This document shows positions 1 to 6,789 of a stretch of 16,315 nucleotides of DNA, piece after piece (within the stretch, counting starts at the first letter, position 1; every line of letters starts with the position of its first letter). The notes beneath the pieces are model-generated. The model was not told the DNA's origin and ran no database searches. It saw only the letters and a list, made by a program, of their open reading frames with translations. Both the position numbers and the translations under genes were made by a program. The DNA comes from DASRBO01 sp035653595 (lineage in GTDB: Bacteria > Actinomycetota > Acidimicrobiia > Acidimicrobiales > JAJPHE01), in NCBI GenBank assembly GCA_035653595.1, contig DASRBO010000066.1:1-16315 (forward strand), in the 5' to 3' direction.

Positions 1-59
1 CCTCATTTCGTCTCCTTCGTCCGGTCTGGACGTCAGAGAGCTTTCAGTTCGGAGGACCG

Positions 60-137
60 GGTGGGGGAAGCTGATCGAGGGGTGGGGGAATTAGCTGATC
101 GTCCCGCCCCTCTGGTGGGGGAATTTCTTGATCGTCA
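60..137. mobile_element. Probable end of an IS21-family-like insertion sequence (terminal repeats)
   Basis: Three related G-rich direct repeats lie here. Two 23-nt copies start at 81 and 114 and differ at only three central bases; a shorter copy spans 60-77. Each reads GGTGGGGGAA, a short spacer, then TGATCG. Read outward on the minus strand the region begins TGACGATCA (from 137) or TGCTGACGATCA (from 140) followed by TTCCCCCACC. IS21-family elements are known to carry several repeats inside each end and to terminate in 5'-TG...CA-3', which fits. No istA/istB coding sequence can be confirmed in bases 1-59, so the body of the element would lie left of the window. The exact boundary (137 or 140) and the family assignment are inference. 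Confidence 0.5.
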
Positions 138-1952
138 GCACGCAGCGTCAGGTGAAGCACCAATCAACCAGGTAGCGGTGCCGCCCAGCAGCTCAGTTCG
201 GGTGTGGGGATAGACATCACGTGTTTCGCCATTCGGTCCTTCCACAAGGATGTGCAGGTCGTCATCGTGTTGAGGCAAATAGCCATTCTTGGCATCGATC
301 TCCACAACGACCCGGCGCCGCCGTCCGCCCTGCTCGACGTCGAGGGCATGACGATCGAATTCGAGCTGGGTCGGCACTTCGGGAAGATGACCGTCGGAGG
401 TATCGCGCGGAGGTGACGGCCGGCGCCTGCGCGCTTTCTCGGGACCCTCCGCCTCCACCTCGACTTCGACTTCCATCTCGCGGGTGCGGCCTCCGAGCTT
501 GCCGATGGCCTTGCGCAGACGCTCCAGGTCCTTCTCGCTGGCCTTCTCAGCAGTGTGCTTGAGCGCCTCCTCACGCAAGGCTGACTCCAAGGCTTCGAGA
601 TCCGCGTTGCCGGTGAGGAGGTCCTCGAGCTCGCCGAATATCCGTTCACGCATGCGACCACGCAACCGCTCACGAGTGGTCGAAAAGGTCTCGGCCTTGG
701 TCTCCTGCGTCAGACCATCGGCCTCGATTTGAATGATCATGCGCTTGTACAGATGGGGCAGCTTGCAGTTGCGCTTGATCCACTCGCGCTTCTCGGTCTC
801 CTGGCGTTGACCGTTCAGCGTCACCGTGATGGCGCTGTCCGCCGACACGAAGCCCTGCACCGTGTCGGTCGTAGGATTGGCCCCTTCCTTGTCAAGCACC
901 CAGATGTTGGCCCGGACCTGGCCCTCGTGGGGATCGAGCTCAATCGTGGCCGACTGCTTGTACGCAATGCGGGTCTTGCCACCTTCGCCGCCGTCGGGGT
1001 CGGAGGACTTGAGGCGGCCACCAGAGCCAACGAGGGTGCGGCGGCCCTTGGTCTTGTCAGCGTTGCGGTAGCTGCCCAGGTAGACCGGCATGACTGGTTC
1101 GAACAGAGCCGCGTTGAAGAAATTGTACTGGTTGATCAGGGGGCCCTTGATCATAAGGTCGTACTCGACGTGGGCGATGTAGGCGCCGTGCTTGAAGCCC
1201 TGGTCCTCAAGGATGCGGGGATCCAACGCCAAGGGTTCCCCGTCGGCACCGACCAAGTACTTGTAGGCGGGAGTACGCATGCCCTCCTTGTAGACCTTCT
1301 TCACGGTCGTGACGGCAGCACCATCATCCGCACCATCGAGCACTTCGGGGTGACGGCGACACAGCAACACCGTGCGCTCGGCATAGCCGAGAGCAGCTGA
1401 TCCACCCCACCCGTAGACGCCCATGAGGAAGGGCTTGTCCTGCTTGTTGCCACGGTGAATCGACAGAATCGTGCCAGGGACCTGTGACGGCGCCTGGCCG
1501 ATGCCAGCATCCTGGATCACACAGGTCGGACGGTCAGAATTGCCCGATTCCAGCAGAGTCATCGTGACCCGCTCGGCGAGCCGCTGCCGATCGGCGTTGC
1601 TCATGGCTCCGGGGCCGGCCATGGGCACCTTGAGCAGCCGCTGCGCGGCGATCTTCGGGTTGGGCAGCTCCTGGGCCATCTTGGCTATGTCGTTGGCGTA
1701 GCGGAGCCGGGCTTCCAATTCAAGGATGGCGTCGATGCCGTTCGTGTAGCGCTCGTTGAGAGCCAGCCGGGGATCTGCCGAGGCATGGATTGGCCCCAGG
1801 TTGTCATCGATGTCGCCCACTGAGCGCCAGCGGCAGTCGCCAAGCAGCTTGGAAATCAGGGCCGACAAGCGATCGACGTCAGCGACGGTCTTGGCTGCCA
1901 GGGTGGCCTTCGCAACTGCCGTCTGCTCGCCGCGTGAAGCGGAGCTAATCAC
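135..1952 (-). CDS. GHKL-fold ATPase (MutL/Hsp90/MORC-like), 605 aa, 3' end abutting an IS-like end
   Basis: The protein has a GHKL ATP-binding domain in its N-terminal third. An N-box ERYTNGIDA (67-75; E67, N71, D74) supplies the Mg-coordinating Asn, DAGIG (148-152) is motif G1, and GVYGWGG (178-184) is the glycine-rich lid motif. There is no HisKA H-box, transmembrane segment or receiver domain, so it is not a sensor kinase; MutL-, Hsp90- or MORC-like ATPases that clamp DNA or other partners are closer in type. The middle and C-terminal parts are unrecognised. A charged, probably helical stretch (about 440-520) ends in an alternating Glu/Val tract followed by Arg/Pro-rich sequence. The start is GTG at 1952 with AGAGGAA about seven bases upstream. 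The gene lies 33 bp behind the 334-aa gene, probably co-transcribed. Its TGA stop (135-137) falls in or at the IS-like end, so the natural C-terminus may have been replaced. GHKL ATPases next to modification genes have been described as MutL/MORC-like components of restriction-modification loci; the link here is inferred from context. Confidence 0.8.
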   Translation of the reverse strand: MISSASRGEQTAVAKATLAAKTVADVDRLSALISKLLGDCRWRSVGDIDDNLGPIHASADPRLALNERYTNGIDAILELEARLRYANDIAKMAQELPNPKIAAQRLLKVPMAGPGAMSNADRQRLAERVTMTLLESGNSDRPTCVIQDAGIGQAPSQVPGTILSIHRGNKQDKPFLMGVYGWGGSAALGYAERTVLLCRRHPEVLDGADDGAAVTTVKKVYKEGMRTPAYKYLVGADGEPLALDPRILEDQGFKHGAYIAHVEYDLMIKGPLINQYNFFNAALFEPVMPVYLGSYRNADKTKGRRTLVGSGGRLKSSDPDGGEGGKTRIAYKQSATIELDPHEGQVRANIWVLDKEGANPTTDTVQGFVSADSAITVTLNGQRQETEKREWIKRNCKLPHLYKRMIIQIEADGLTQETKAETFSTTRERLRGRMRERIFGELEDLLTGNADLEALESALREEALKHTAEKASEKDLERLRKAIGKLGGRTREMEVEVEVEAEGPEKARRRRPSPPRDTSDGHLPEVPTQLEFDRHALDVEQGGRRRRVVVEIDAKNGYLPQHDDDLHILVEGPNGETRDVYPHTRTELLGGTATWLIGASPDAAC

Positions 1953-1985
1953 GTGTTGGTTCCTCTCTTGCCGTTGTGTGATCTC

Positions 1986-2990
1986 TTATGGCGCAGCCTG
2001 GGCTGTGATCTGATTAGCCATGCGTTGACCTGCTTCCGTTAAGACGAGCTCCGCCTTTGGACCGTGGCCCGAGACCTCAAGCATTTCGAGATCTCTCAGG
2101 CGCCCGATATATGCGGCGCGCGAGGAGACGGCCACTCCCTCATTCCAGCCATTCCGCTTGGTCAGGTATCGGTCGATGGCCGACTGTTGGCCCTTGCTCT
2201 CTGCGATGGCGTCGAAGAAGACACGCAAAGCCTGCACCTCAGCCTTGTTCCGCAGGATCGACCCTTCGAGAATCCTTCGGGCTTCGGCGCCAAGCACGGT
2301 GCCGTCGTCAGTCTCACCCAGCTGTGGAGAAAGAGTGGCCGCAAGCGTGACGCCCAGGGGGGTCAAGACAAGCTGGCCGCCCACGACGGCAGCAAGCCCG
2401 AGATCGGCAAGCGGACCGCGACCCATGTCGTCAACGAGATAGGAGAACACGAACTTCTGGACACTCTTGAACTCGTCCTCGCCCACCGGCCAGGAGGTCG
2501 CACGACGCTCGGACTGCGACCGGTTGGCCGCCTTGTCCTCACTGCGGAGCTTGAGCCCGACTTGCCGGGCGACGCGGCCGACTTCCTGCTGACCCTCCTT
2601 CAGGGACACCGGGCCGAGATTGGCCAATACGCGGACGACCACGGGGACCGGATTGAGGCGATTAGTGAGAAATGTGAGAGGCGCCGCCGAAATGCGGCCG
2701 GCGTCATCAGCGGTCTCGCCGTAGGGCCGATCAGGCAACCGAAGGAGCTTGTCCAACTTCTCAACCGTTGCCAATAGGGCGGTGCCGCCGGCAGCTGCCC
2801 CGGCCGGAGGAGGAGGGCTCGCCCCCAGGAGGTCGATCTCCAGTTGATTGCGCAGGGCCAGCTCGATTAGCTCCGAAAAGCTGTTATAGGGGGAGCTAGA
2901 CGACTCTATCCAGGTGTCCGCACGCCCCAGGAGACCCAGAGGGAGCGACACCACCCTATGCAGCCGGCTGTCCTCTATTGGACTCGTCAT
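1986..2990 (-). CDS. Putative DNA-binding partner protein (RHH-like N-terminus, winged-helix-like C-terminus), 334 aa
   Basis: I do not recognise a family for the whole protein. Residues 11-53 (VVSLPLGLLGRADTW... then SFSELIELALRNQLE) read like a ribbon-helix-helix segment: a strand, then two helices with the typical SFSELIELAL spacing. A Pro/Ala/Gly-rich linker follows (58-70). The last 70 residues (about 262-330) look like a winged-helix domain, with an AIDRYLTKRNGW helix, an AAYIGRLRDLEMLEV recognition-type helix and a wing ending LVLTEAGQRM. The product is soluble with no membrane segments. The start is ATG at 2990 and the stop TAA at 1986; no convincing Shine-Dalgarno precedes the ATG, consistent with a leaderless message (see promoter). 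It is first in a two-gene unit with the GHKL ATPase gene. A likely role is to regulate the divergent promoters, target the ATPase to DNA, or both; all of this is inferred from fold-like sequence and position. Confidence 0.7.
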   Translation of the reverse strand: MTSPIEDSRLHRVVSLPLGLLGRADTWIESSSSPYNSFSELIELALRNQLEIDLLGASPPPPAGAAAGGTALLATVEKLDKLLRLPDRPYGETADDAGRISAAPLTFLTNRLNPVPVVVRVLANLGPVSLKEGQQEVGRVARQVGLKLRSEDKAANRSQSERRATSWPVGEDEFKSVQKFVFSYLVDDMGRGPLADLGLAAVVGGQLVLTPLGVTLAATLSPQLGETDDGTVLGAEARRILEGSILRNKAEVQALRVFFDAIAESKGQQSAIDRYLTKRNGWNEGVAVSSRAAYIGRLRDLEMLEVSGHGPKAELVLTEAGQRMANQITAQAAP

Positions 2991-2998
2991 GAGTGGTA

Positions 2999-3026
2999 AG
3001 GATAGTCATAAACTTGCGGTTGTCAA
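2999..3026 (-). promoter_or_regulatory. Near-leaderless promoter for the 334-aa gene
   Basis: On the minus strand a perfect -35 hexamer TTGACA (3021-3026) is followed after 16 bp by TATCCT (2999-3004; four of six match the TATAAT consensus). Transcription would then start within about three bases of the ATG at 2990, giving a leaderless or nearly leaderless mRNA. Leaderless messages are common in Actinobacteria. The lack of a Shine-Dalgarno sequence before this ATG supports the reading. Confidence 0.55.
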
Positions 3027-3029
3027 CCC

Positions 3030-3043
3030 TATAGGTATCTATA
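3030..3043. promoter_or_regulatory. Inverted repeat TATAG-N4-CTATA, candidate operator
   Basis: This is a perfect 5-bp inverted repeat with a GTAT spacer, lying immediately upstream of the TTGACA box of the minus-strand promoter. Its position suits a regulator of that promoter, for example the RHH-like protein of the same operon. Binding is not shown by the sequence. Confidence 0.35.
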
Positions 3044-3224
3044 TTACCCCCAATAATCAGAACGCTGCCCTTAAACCGGTCCATGTGCCGCCTAGTGTCC
3101 CATCCGTCACTTTGCATTCGCTCGCGGTAACGGGCAACCACCGTCACACCCGGCCGCCAAAGTCCAAAGATGTTCGGTACTTAGGGGCGAGAGAGGGCGG
3201 GCGCCAGTGTCAGACCCCTCGCAC

Positions 3225-3238
3225 CTGGCGGGTGCCAG
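3225..3238. promoter_or_regulatory. Inverted repeat CTGGC-GGGT-GCCAG, candidate operator or ParB-like binding site
   Basis: This perfect 5-bp inverted repeat has a four-base spacer. A further half-site CGCCAG lies at 3202-3207 and pairs with CTGGCG at 3225-3230. The repeats sit just upstream of the TGTAAT -10-like hexamer of the ParB-like operon, so they may be an operator. Short GC-rich repeats also arise by chance, so support is modest. Confidence 0.3.
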
Positions 3239-3286
3239 AATCACATCTGTGTAATCCCGCCCTCCGCCCACTGGCCGACCTGAACG

Positions 3287-3293
3287 AAGGGGA
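3287..3293 (+). promoter_or_regulatory. Ribosome binding site of ParB-like gene 1
   Basis: AAGGGGA lies 11 bases before the ATG at 3305. It supports this start codon over downstream alternatives and suggests a conventional leadered message on this side of the divergent region. Confidence 0.6.
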
Positions 3294-3304
3294 CATTCGG
3301 CACT

Positions 3305-4138
3305 ATGAGTAGTAGAGCAACAGCGCAGAGAGGCGAACCTAAGAGGCCACGACTTCGGCTGCAGTACGTGCCAGTCGAACGGATCCGGCCCGAGGAAGGC
3401 CTGGGCCGGAAGCGGGACCGGGAGGGCCACCGGGAGCTACAACGGTCAATTGAGCAGTTCGGTGTCCTCACCCCCGTCACGGTGCGGCGCGCGCCGGACG
3501 GAACCGGGGACTTCCTGCTGATCAAGGGCCAGGGTCGGACCCTGGCCTGCCGGCTGCTGGGCATCGAGAAGATCCCGGCCCTGATCGTCGATGACCGCTA
3601 TGCCGAGAGCGAGAAGGTCCAACAATTCCTCGTTGAAAACGTCGCCCGGCTGCGACTGTCCGCCACCGACCGGGCACTGCTGATTGCCCACGCCCGGAAA
3701 GAGGGCGAGGAGACTGCCGACGTGGCCAAGCGGTTCGGCGTCTCCTCGGCAACCGTGCGCCGGCTGGAGGCTCAGCTCGACGGTGCAACGTCGGGTGAGG
3801 TAGCCGCGCTTAGGGCTGGCGATCTCAATCTCACCTTGCACGCTGTGATTGCGAAGCACGTGGCCAACGGCGAGCGGACTCAGGTCATCCGGCGAGTAGC
3901 CCCGCACGGCATCCGGGCCAAAGAGATGGACAGCCTACTGACAGCCCTCAACTGGCCGGAGCTGACCGCGCTTGGTCCGAGTTACCGAGCGCAGCGGCTG
4001 ACCCTGCTCGAGTGGGCGTGCCAGACCCTGTCCGAGATGCCGCGAGCCCACCCGCGAGAGCGGCTACACCAGTTGGCCATGTTGATGCCGCTGCGCCTGC
4101 CCGCATCTACCGTCCGTGCCGCTGGAGCGGCCCGATGA
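3305..4138 (+). CDS. ParB/Srx-fold domain protein 1, 277 aa
   Basis: This is a ParB/RepB/Spo0J-type protein. After a basic tail, a ParB N-terminal domain spans about 18-100: it opens with YVPVERIRPEEG, continues with LQRSIEQFGVLTPVTV, and has GQGRTLACRLLG (75-86) where canonical ParB has the CTP-binding GERR box. ENVARLRLSATDRA (111-124) matches the conserved ENxxR element, and a helix-turn-helix follows (about 131-155, VAKRFGVSSATVRRLEAQL). The C-terminal half is helical and unassigned. Chromosomal ParB clamps use CTP hydrolysis; the altered GQGR box leaves that activity uncertain. No parA is adjacent, so plasmid or chromosome partition is not the obvious job. The gene overlaps the next by ATGA and leads a three-gene operon ending in a DNA methyltransferase. 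ParB-like domains are often encoded beside or fused to DNA methylases in mobile elements, so substrate targeting or regulation is the inferred role. Confidence 0.85.
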   Translation: MSSRATAQRGEPKRPRLRLQYVPVERIRPEEGLGRKRDREGHRELQRSIEQFGVLTPVTVRRAPDGTGDFLLIKGQGRTLACRLLGIEKIPALIVDDRYAESEKVQQFLVENVARLRLSATDRALLIAHARKEGEETADVAKRFGVSSATVRRLEAQLDGATSGEVAALRAGDLNLTLHAVIAKHVANGERTQVIRRVAPHGIRAKEMDSLLTALNWPELTALGPSYRAQRLTLLEWACQTLSEMPRAHPRERLHQLAMLMPLRLPASTVRAAGAAR

Positions 4139-5013
4139 AGCTGATCAATCTGGCCCTGGACGAGCTAGTAGTCAGCGCCGAGCTGGCCAGATCGCGCGGT
4201 TCCAAGGTGTTCGAGGAGCGGCTGAAGGCCTCGATTGAAGAGATGGGGTTGGCCGAGCCGCTCAAGGTGGCACCGCTGCCATCAGGTAAGTACCTGGTGG
4301 TGGATGGCATGATCCGGCTCAGGGCTATTCAGGCCATTCGCGAGAAGGAGAAGTCAGCCTTCGACACCATTCCGGCTTACGTCTTTGATCTCGGCCGGCG
4401 TTACGAACTGCGCTTTCAAAGTGACATCTACCAAGACTTGTTGCCGAGCCAGCTGGCGACACTGGTCGAGCACCTGCATGAAGCTGAGGGTGTGCGCAAG
4501 GTAGACATTGCGCGCTATATCGGGGTGTCGCCGGCGACGCTCAGAAACTACACGGGCCTCTGGCGGCTGATTCAGCGCAGGGGCCTGTTTGCCCGCATTG
4601 TGGAGCTGATGGATGTCGGCATCATTCCTGCATCCAACCCTTATGCCTGGCTCCGACTCACCAAGGAAGGGCTGCGGTACGTGCTGGAGAACAGCTTTAG
4701 CGACTGGCAATCGGCCGAGCACTGGATAGCTGAGCGGATCGCCCGGGCTAGACGAGGTGACGTGGCGCCGTATTCGCTCAAGTTTGTCGAGGCCGTCACC
4801 AATGCTCTGCCCTCCGAGTACTACCGGGAGGCCCAGGAAGTTCGGGACCTAAAGCGGGAGCTCGGCCTGCGTCGAGCGGCGGCGGTGCGCAAGCCGGAGC
4901 CAACGTCATTCGATGCCCGCAAGGCAATCCGCAACCTGACGAGGGTCTCCGAGAAGTCGCCCGACCGCGTGCTGCGCGTCGCGGCCAGGTCACTGGCGGC
5001 GTATCTACAATGA
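4135..5013 (+). CDS. ParB/Srx-fold domain protein 2, 292 aa
   Basis: This is a second ParB-like protein, clearly diverged from the first. The N-terminal domain (about 1-90) opens with LINLALDELVVS and includes FEERLKASIEEMGLAEPLKV and YLVVDGMIRLRAIQAI, where DGMIRLRA (57-64) occupies the place of the canonical GERRxRA box. A helix-turn-helix follows at about 120-145 (VRKVDIARYIGVSPATLRNYTGLW). The C-terminal half is rich in Arg, Lys and Glu and mostly helical. I chose ATG 4135 because it overlaps the previous stop as ATGA, a translational coupling pattern repeated at its own end (5010-5013). Longer in-frame starts inside the first gene are less likely. Two unlike ParB domains in one operon could form a heterodimer or bind different half-sites; that is inference. 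The function is probably to guide or regulate the downstream methyltransferase. Confidence 0.8.
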   Translation: MKLINLALDELVVSAELARSRGSKVFEERLKASIEEMGLAEPLKVAPLPSGKYLVVDGMIRLRAIQAIREKEKSAFDTIPAYVFDLGRRYELRFQSDIYQDLLPSQLATLVEHLHEAEGVRKVDIARYIGVSPATLRNYTGLWRLIQRRGLFARIVELMDVGIIPASNPYAWLRLTKEGLRYVLENSFSDWQSAEHWIAERIARARRGDVAPYSLKFVEAVTNALPSEYYREAQEVRDLKRELGLRRAAAVRKPEPTSFDARKAIRNLTRVSEKSPDRVLRVAARSLAAYLQ

Positions 5014-6380
5014 CGCAGCTTGCGACTGAGCGGTGGCTCGAAGCCGCCTTCTTTGACGAGCCGGAAGATGACTCGCTGGACGGCGGGACAACCGATCATG
5101 GTCCACTCTGGCACGCCATCTCTCCGCGTTGGGGCCATTCGATGCACACGATGTGCAGCTATCACGGCATGTTCCCGCCCAAGTTGGCGCACTACTTCAT
5201 CGAGCGGTACAGCCAACCGGATGAAGTGGTGCTCGATCCCTTCAGCGGCCGGGGCACGACCACACTGCAGGCGCGGGTCGAAGGTCGCAATACGATCAGC
5301 AATGACCTTAATCCCCTAGCCTACGTACTGACCCGGGCCAAGGCTGCACCGCCGACCTGGACATCGGTCATGGGCACTATTGACCAGCTTGAACGGCGCT
5401 ACCGCGCGCGGGCGCAGCGGGACGTCGATGTTCCTGCTGATATTGAGATGCTGTTCCACAAGAACACGCTCAGGCAGCTGGTGTTTCTGCGCTCATACCT
5501 CTTCCGGCGCCCGATGAGCACCTGGTCGCGGGAAGAGTTCATGATTGCGGGAGCGGTGGCCGGCATTCTGCACGGGGCGCACCGAAGTGATGGCAGCTCG
5601 CAGTACTTGAGCATCAGCATGCCCAATACCTTCAGCATGTCGCCGGCCTATGTTCGCAACTTCATCCGGGAGAACCGGCTAATCAAGCTGGATCAAGACG
5701 TCTTCGAGTGCCTGCGTGACAAGCTGGCCCGGCTTTATCTGGACGAAACTCGTGGCAGTGCTGGACAGGTGAGCAAACGGGATGCGACGGGTCTGCTGTC
5801 GAATCCGAAGGCGATGGCCGCCGGCAGCGTTGATCTGATTGTGACCTCTCCGCCTTATCTGCAGGTGGTCAATTACGGCACGCAGAACTGGATCCGGCTG
5901 TGGTGGCTGGGGCTGGATGAGGTATCGCGTAACGCTGGCGAAGGCCGGCGCAAACTTGACGCCAAGCTCGATCACCAGCACAACTACGACGCTTACGCCG
6001 ACTTCATGCTGCGCACGATGAAGGGCGCCCGGAGGGTGCTGAAGAAGACGGGAGTGGCGGTGTTGGTGATTGGTGATGTCACCGTGCCCGGCAAGCCGTC
6101 AGTGGCGCTGGCGCTGCAGGTCTGGGAGGACATCGGAGATAGGACGGGCCTGAAGCAGCTCGCCGTAATCGAGGACTCGCTGCCGGTGCAGAACAAGGTC
6201 AGCCGGATCTGGGGCGACACCAAGGGCAAGGCCACCGACCGGGACTGTGCCCTTGTCCTAGCCCGGAAGGACGGCAACCCGATAACCGACAATCCGGATG
6301 TCGACTGGGAAGAGCCGTACAAGGACGGTGGGCCCGATGCTGCACATGACCGGCTGCGTCAGGCTCGACGGCCCTCGTAG
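5010..6380 (+). CDS. DNA methyltransferase with TSPPY motif (likely N4-cytosine, possibly N6-adenine), 456 aa
   Basis: This is an S-adenosylmethionine-dependent DNA aminomethyltransferase. DPFSGRGTT (76-84) is the SAM-binding motif I, SNDLNPLA (98-105) fits motif II, and VDLIVTSPPYLQVVNYG (274-290) contains catalytic motif IV. S-P-P-Y is more usual in N4-cytosine enzymes than the D/N-P-P-Y of most N6-adenine enzymes, so N4-methylcytosine is favoured but not certain. Motif I precedes motif IV and about 170 mostly helical residues lie between them, probably the target-recognition or insert region. VLKKTGVAVLVIGDV (about 346-360) fits the later core strands. The domain looks complete, with no frameshift or lost motif. 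Translation is coupled to the second ParB-like gene through ATGA at 5010. No partner restriction endonuclease is visible, so it may be an orphan or accessory methylase, or the modification arm of a system whose effector is the divergent GHKL unit. Confidence 0.88.
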   Translation: MTQLATERWLEAAFFDEPEDDSLDGGTTDHGPLWHAISPRWGHSMHTMCSYHGMFPPKLAHYFIERYSQPDEVVLDPFSGRGTTTLQARVEGRNTISNDLNPLAYVLTRAKAAPPTWTSVMGTIDQLERRYRARAQRDVDVPADIEMLFHKNTLRQLVFLRSYLFRRPMSTWSREEFMIAGAVAGILHGAHRSDGSSQYLSISMPNTFSMSPAYVRNFIRENRLIKLDQDVFECLRDKLARLYLDETRGSAGQVSKRDATGLLSNPKAMAAGSVDLIVTSPPYLQVVNYGTQNWIRLWWLGLDEVSRNAGEGRRKLDAKLDHQHNYDAYADFMLRTMKGARRVLKKTGVAVLVIGDVTVPGKPSVALALQVWEDIGDRTGLKQLAVIEDSLPVQNKVSRIWGDTKGKATDRDCALVLARKDGNPITDNPDVDWEEPYKDGGPDAAHDRLRQARRPS

Positions 6381-6387
6381 GTCGTGG

Positions 6388-6416
6388 GGAGCCCGCTTGC
6401 GAAGACAGCGGGGTCC
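6388..6416 (+). terminator. Stem-loop behind the ParB-methyltransferase operon
   Basis: Arms 6388-6390/6414-6416 (GGA/TCC) and 6392-6397/6407-6412 (CCCGCT/AGCGGG) are separated by one G-G mismatch and close a nine-base loop. The structure begins eight bases after the TAG stop. There is no U-tract, which is common for terminators in high-GC actinobacteria, so it is only a candidate terminator. Confidence 0.4.
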
Positions 6417-6636
6417 TGGACGGCTAGTTCAACTAGTGGGGAGACAGACGGTTCGGAGGCAGCACCGCTACGGGGCGTGACATAGAGCGGCCACGGTCGC
6501 ACCTCGAAGCTGAGCTCACCTCGCCATGCCCTGAGAGCCCGTGCCCGGCTGGACGACACCCATCGGCCTTCCGAACGCGTCCTTGGTTTTTGCTGGTAAT
6601 CGCGCGTGGATCGCGCGACGGGCCGGGAGAAAACTG
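6417..6636. other. Noncoding boundary region between island and tRNA-fMet terminator
   Basis: No convincing gene lies here. The only reading frames are short; a 66-codon minus-strand frame (6359-6559) overlaps the methyltransferase end and resembles no family I know. Small symmetric elements are present: CTAGTT-C-AACTAG (6424-6436) and CGCGCG-TGGAT-CGCGCG (6601-6617). This stretch would hold the island junction if the element used the tRNA-fMet locus, but no integrase gene, tRNA-end duplication or att core can be pointed to. Confidence 0.5.
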
Positions 6637-6671
6637 ATGCCCAGGTCAGATATGGGCTCTGACCTGGGCAT
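6637..6671 (-). terminator. Rho-independent terminator of tRNA-fMet
   Basis: A perfect 14-bp inverted repeat (6637-6650 pairs with 6658-6671) closes a seven-base loop. In the minus direction it begins four bases after the tRNA CCA end and is followed by CAG and four T residues (6633-6630). It is well placed to terminate the tRNA transcript and, with it, any readthrough from the UPF0182 operon. Confidence 0.8.
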
Positions 6672-6675
6672 CCTT

Positions 6676-6752
<77 letters not shown>

Positions 6753-6789
6753 GCGTGCCGATCAAGCTACCACAGCCCCCTCGGGCCGA

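Larger units (their letters stand above)
2991..3304. promoter_or_regulatory. Divergent intergenic region of the GHKL and ParB-methyltransferase arms
   Basis: This 314-bp gap separates the two divergent transcription units. It is AT-richer than its surroundings: 37 of 60 bases at 3001-3060 are A or T. It holds a sigma-70-like promoter for the minus-strand unit, a TATAG/CTATA inverted repeat (3030-3043), a CTGGC/GCCAG inverted repeat (3225-3238), a TGTAAT -10-like hexamer on the plus strand (3250-3255, without a convincing -35) and a ribosome binding site for the first ParB-like gene. The ORFs that cross it are short and resemble nothing known, so I see no gene here. Confidence 0.65.

Noticed and set aside
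135..1952. Reading the GHKL protein as a two-component sensor kinase
   Set aside because: No H-box, HisKA helix pair, transmembrane segment or sensory domain is present; the ATP-binding motifs lie at the N-terminus as in MutL/Hsp90/MORC-type proteins.
3305..5013. ParB-like genes as a plasmid or chromosome partition cassette
   Set aside because: There is no ParA-type ATPase beside them, the nucleotide boxes are non-canonical, and the genes are coupled to a methyltransferase.
6424..6436. 13-bp palindrome CTAGTT-C-AACTAG
   Set aside because: Single short palindrome with no associated promoter, gene start or repeat partner; noted but not supported as a site.
6359..6559. 66-codon minus-strand open frame
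   Set aside because: It overlaps the methyltransferase 3' end and the stem-loop, and its product resembles no known family.
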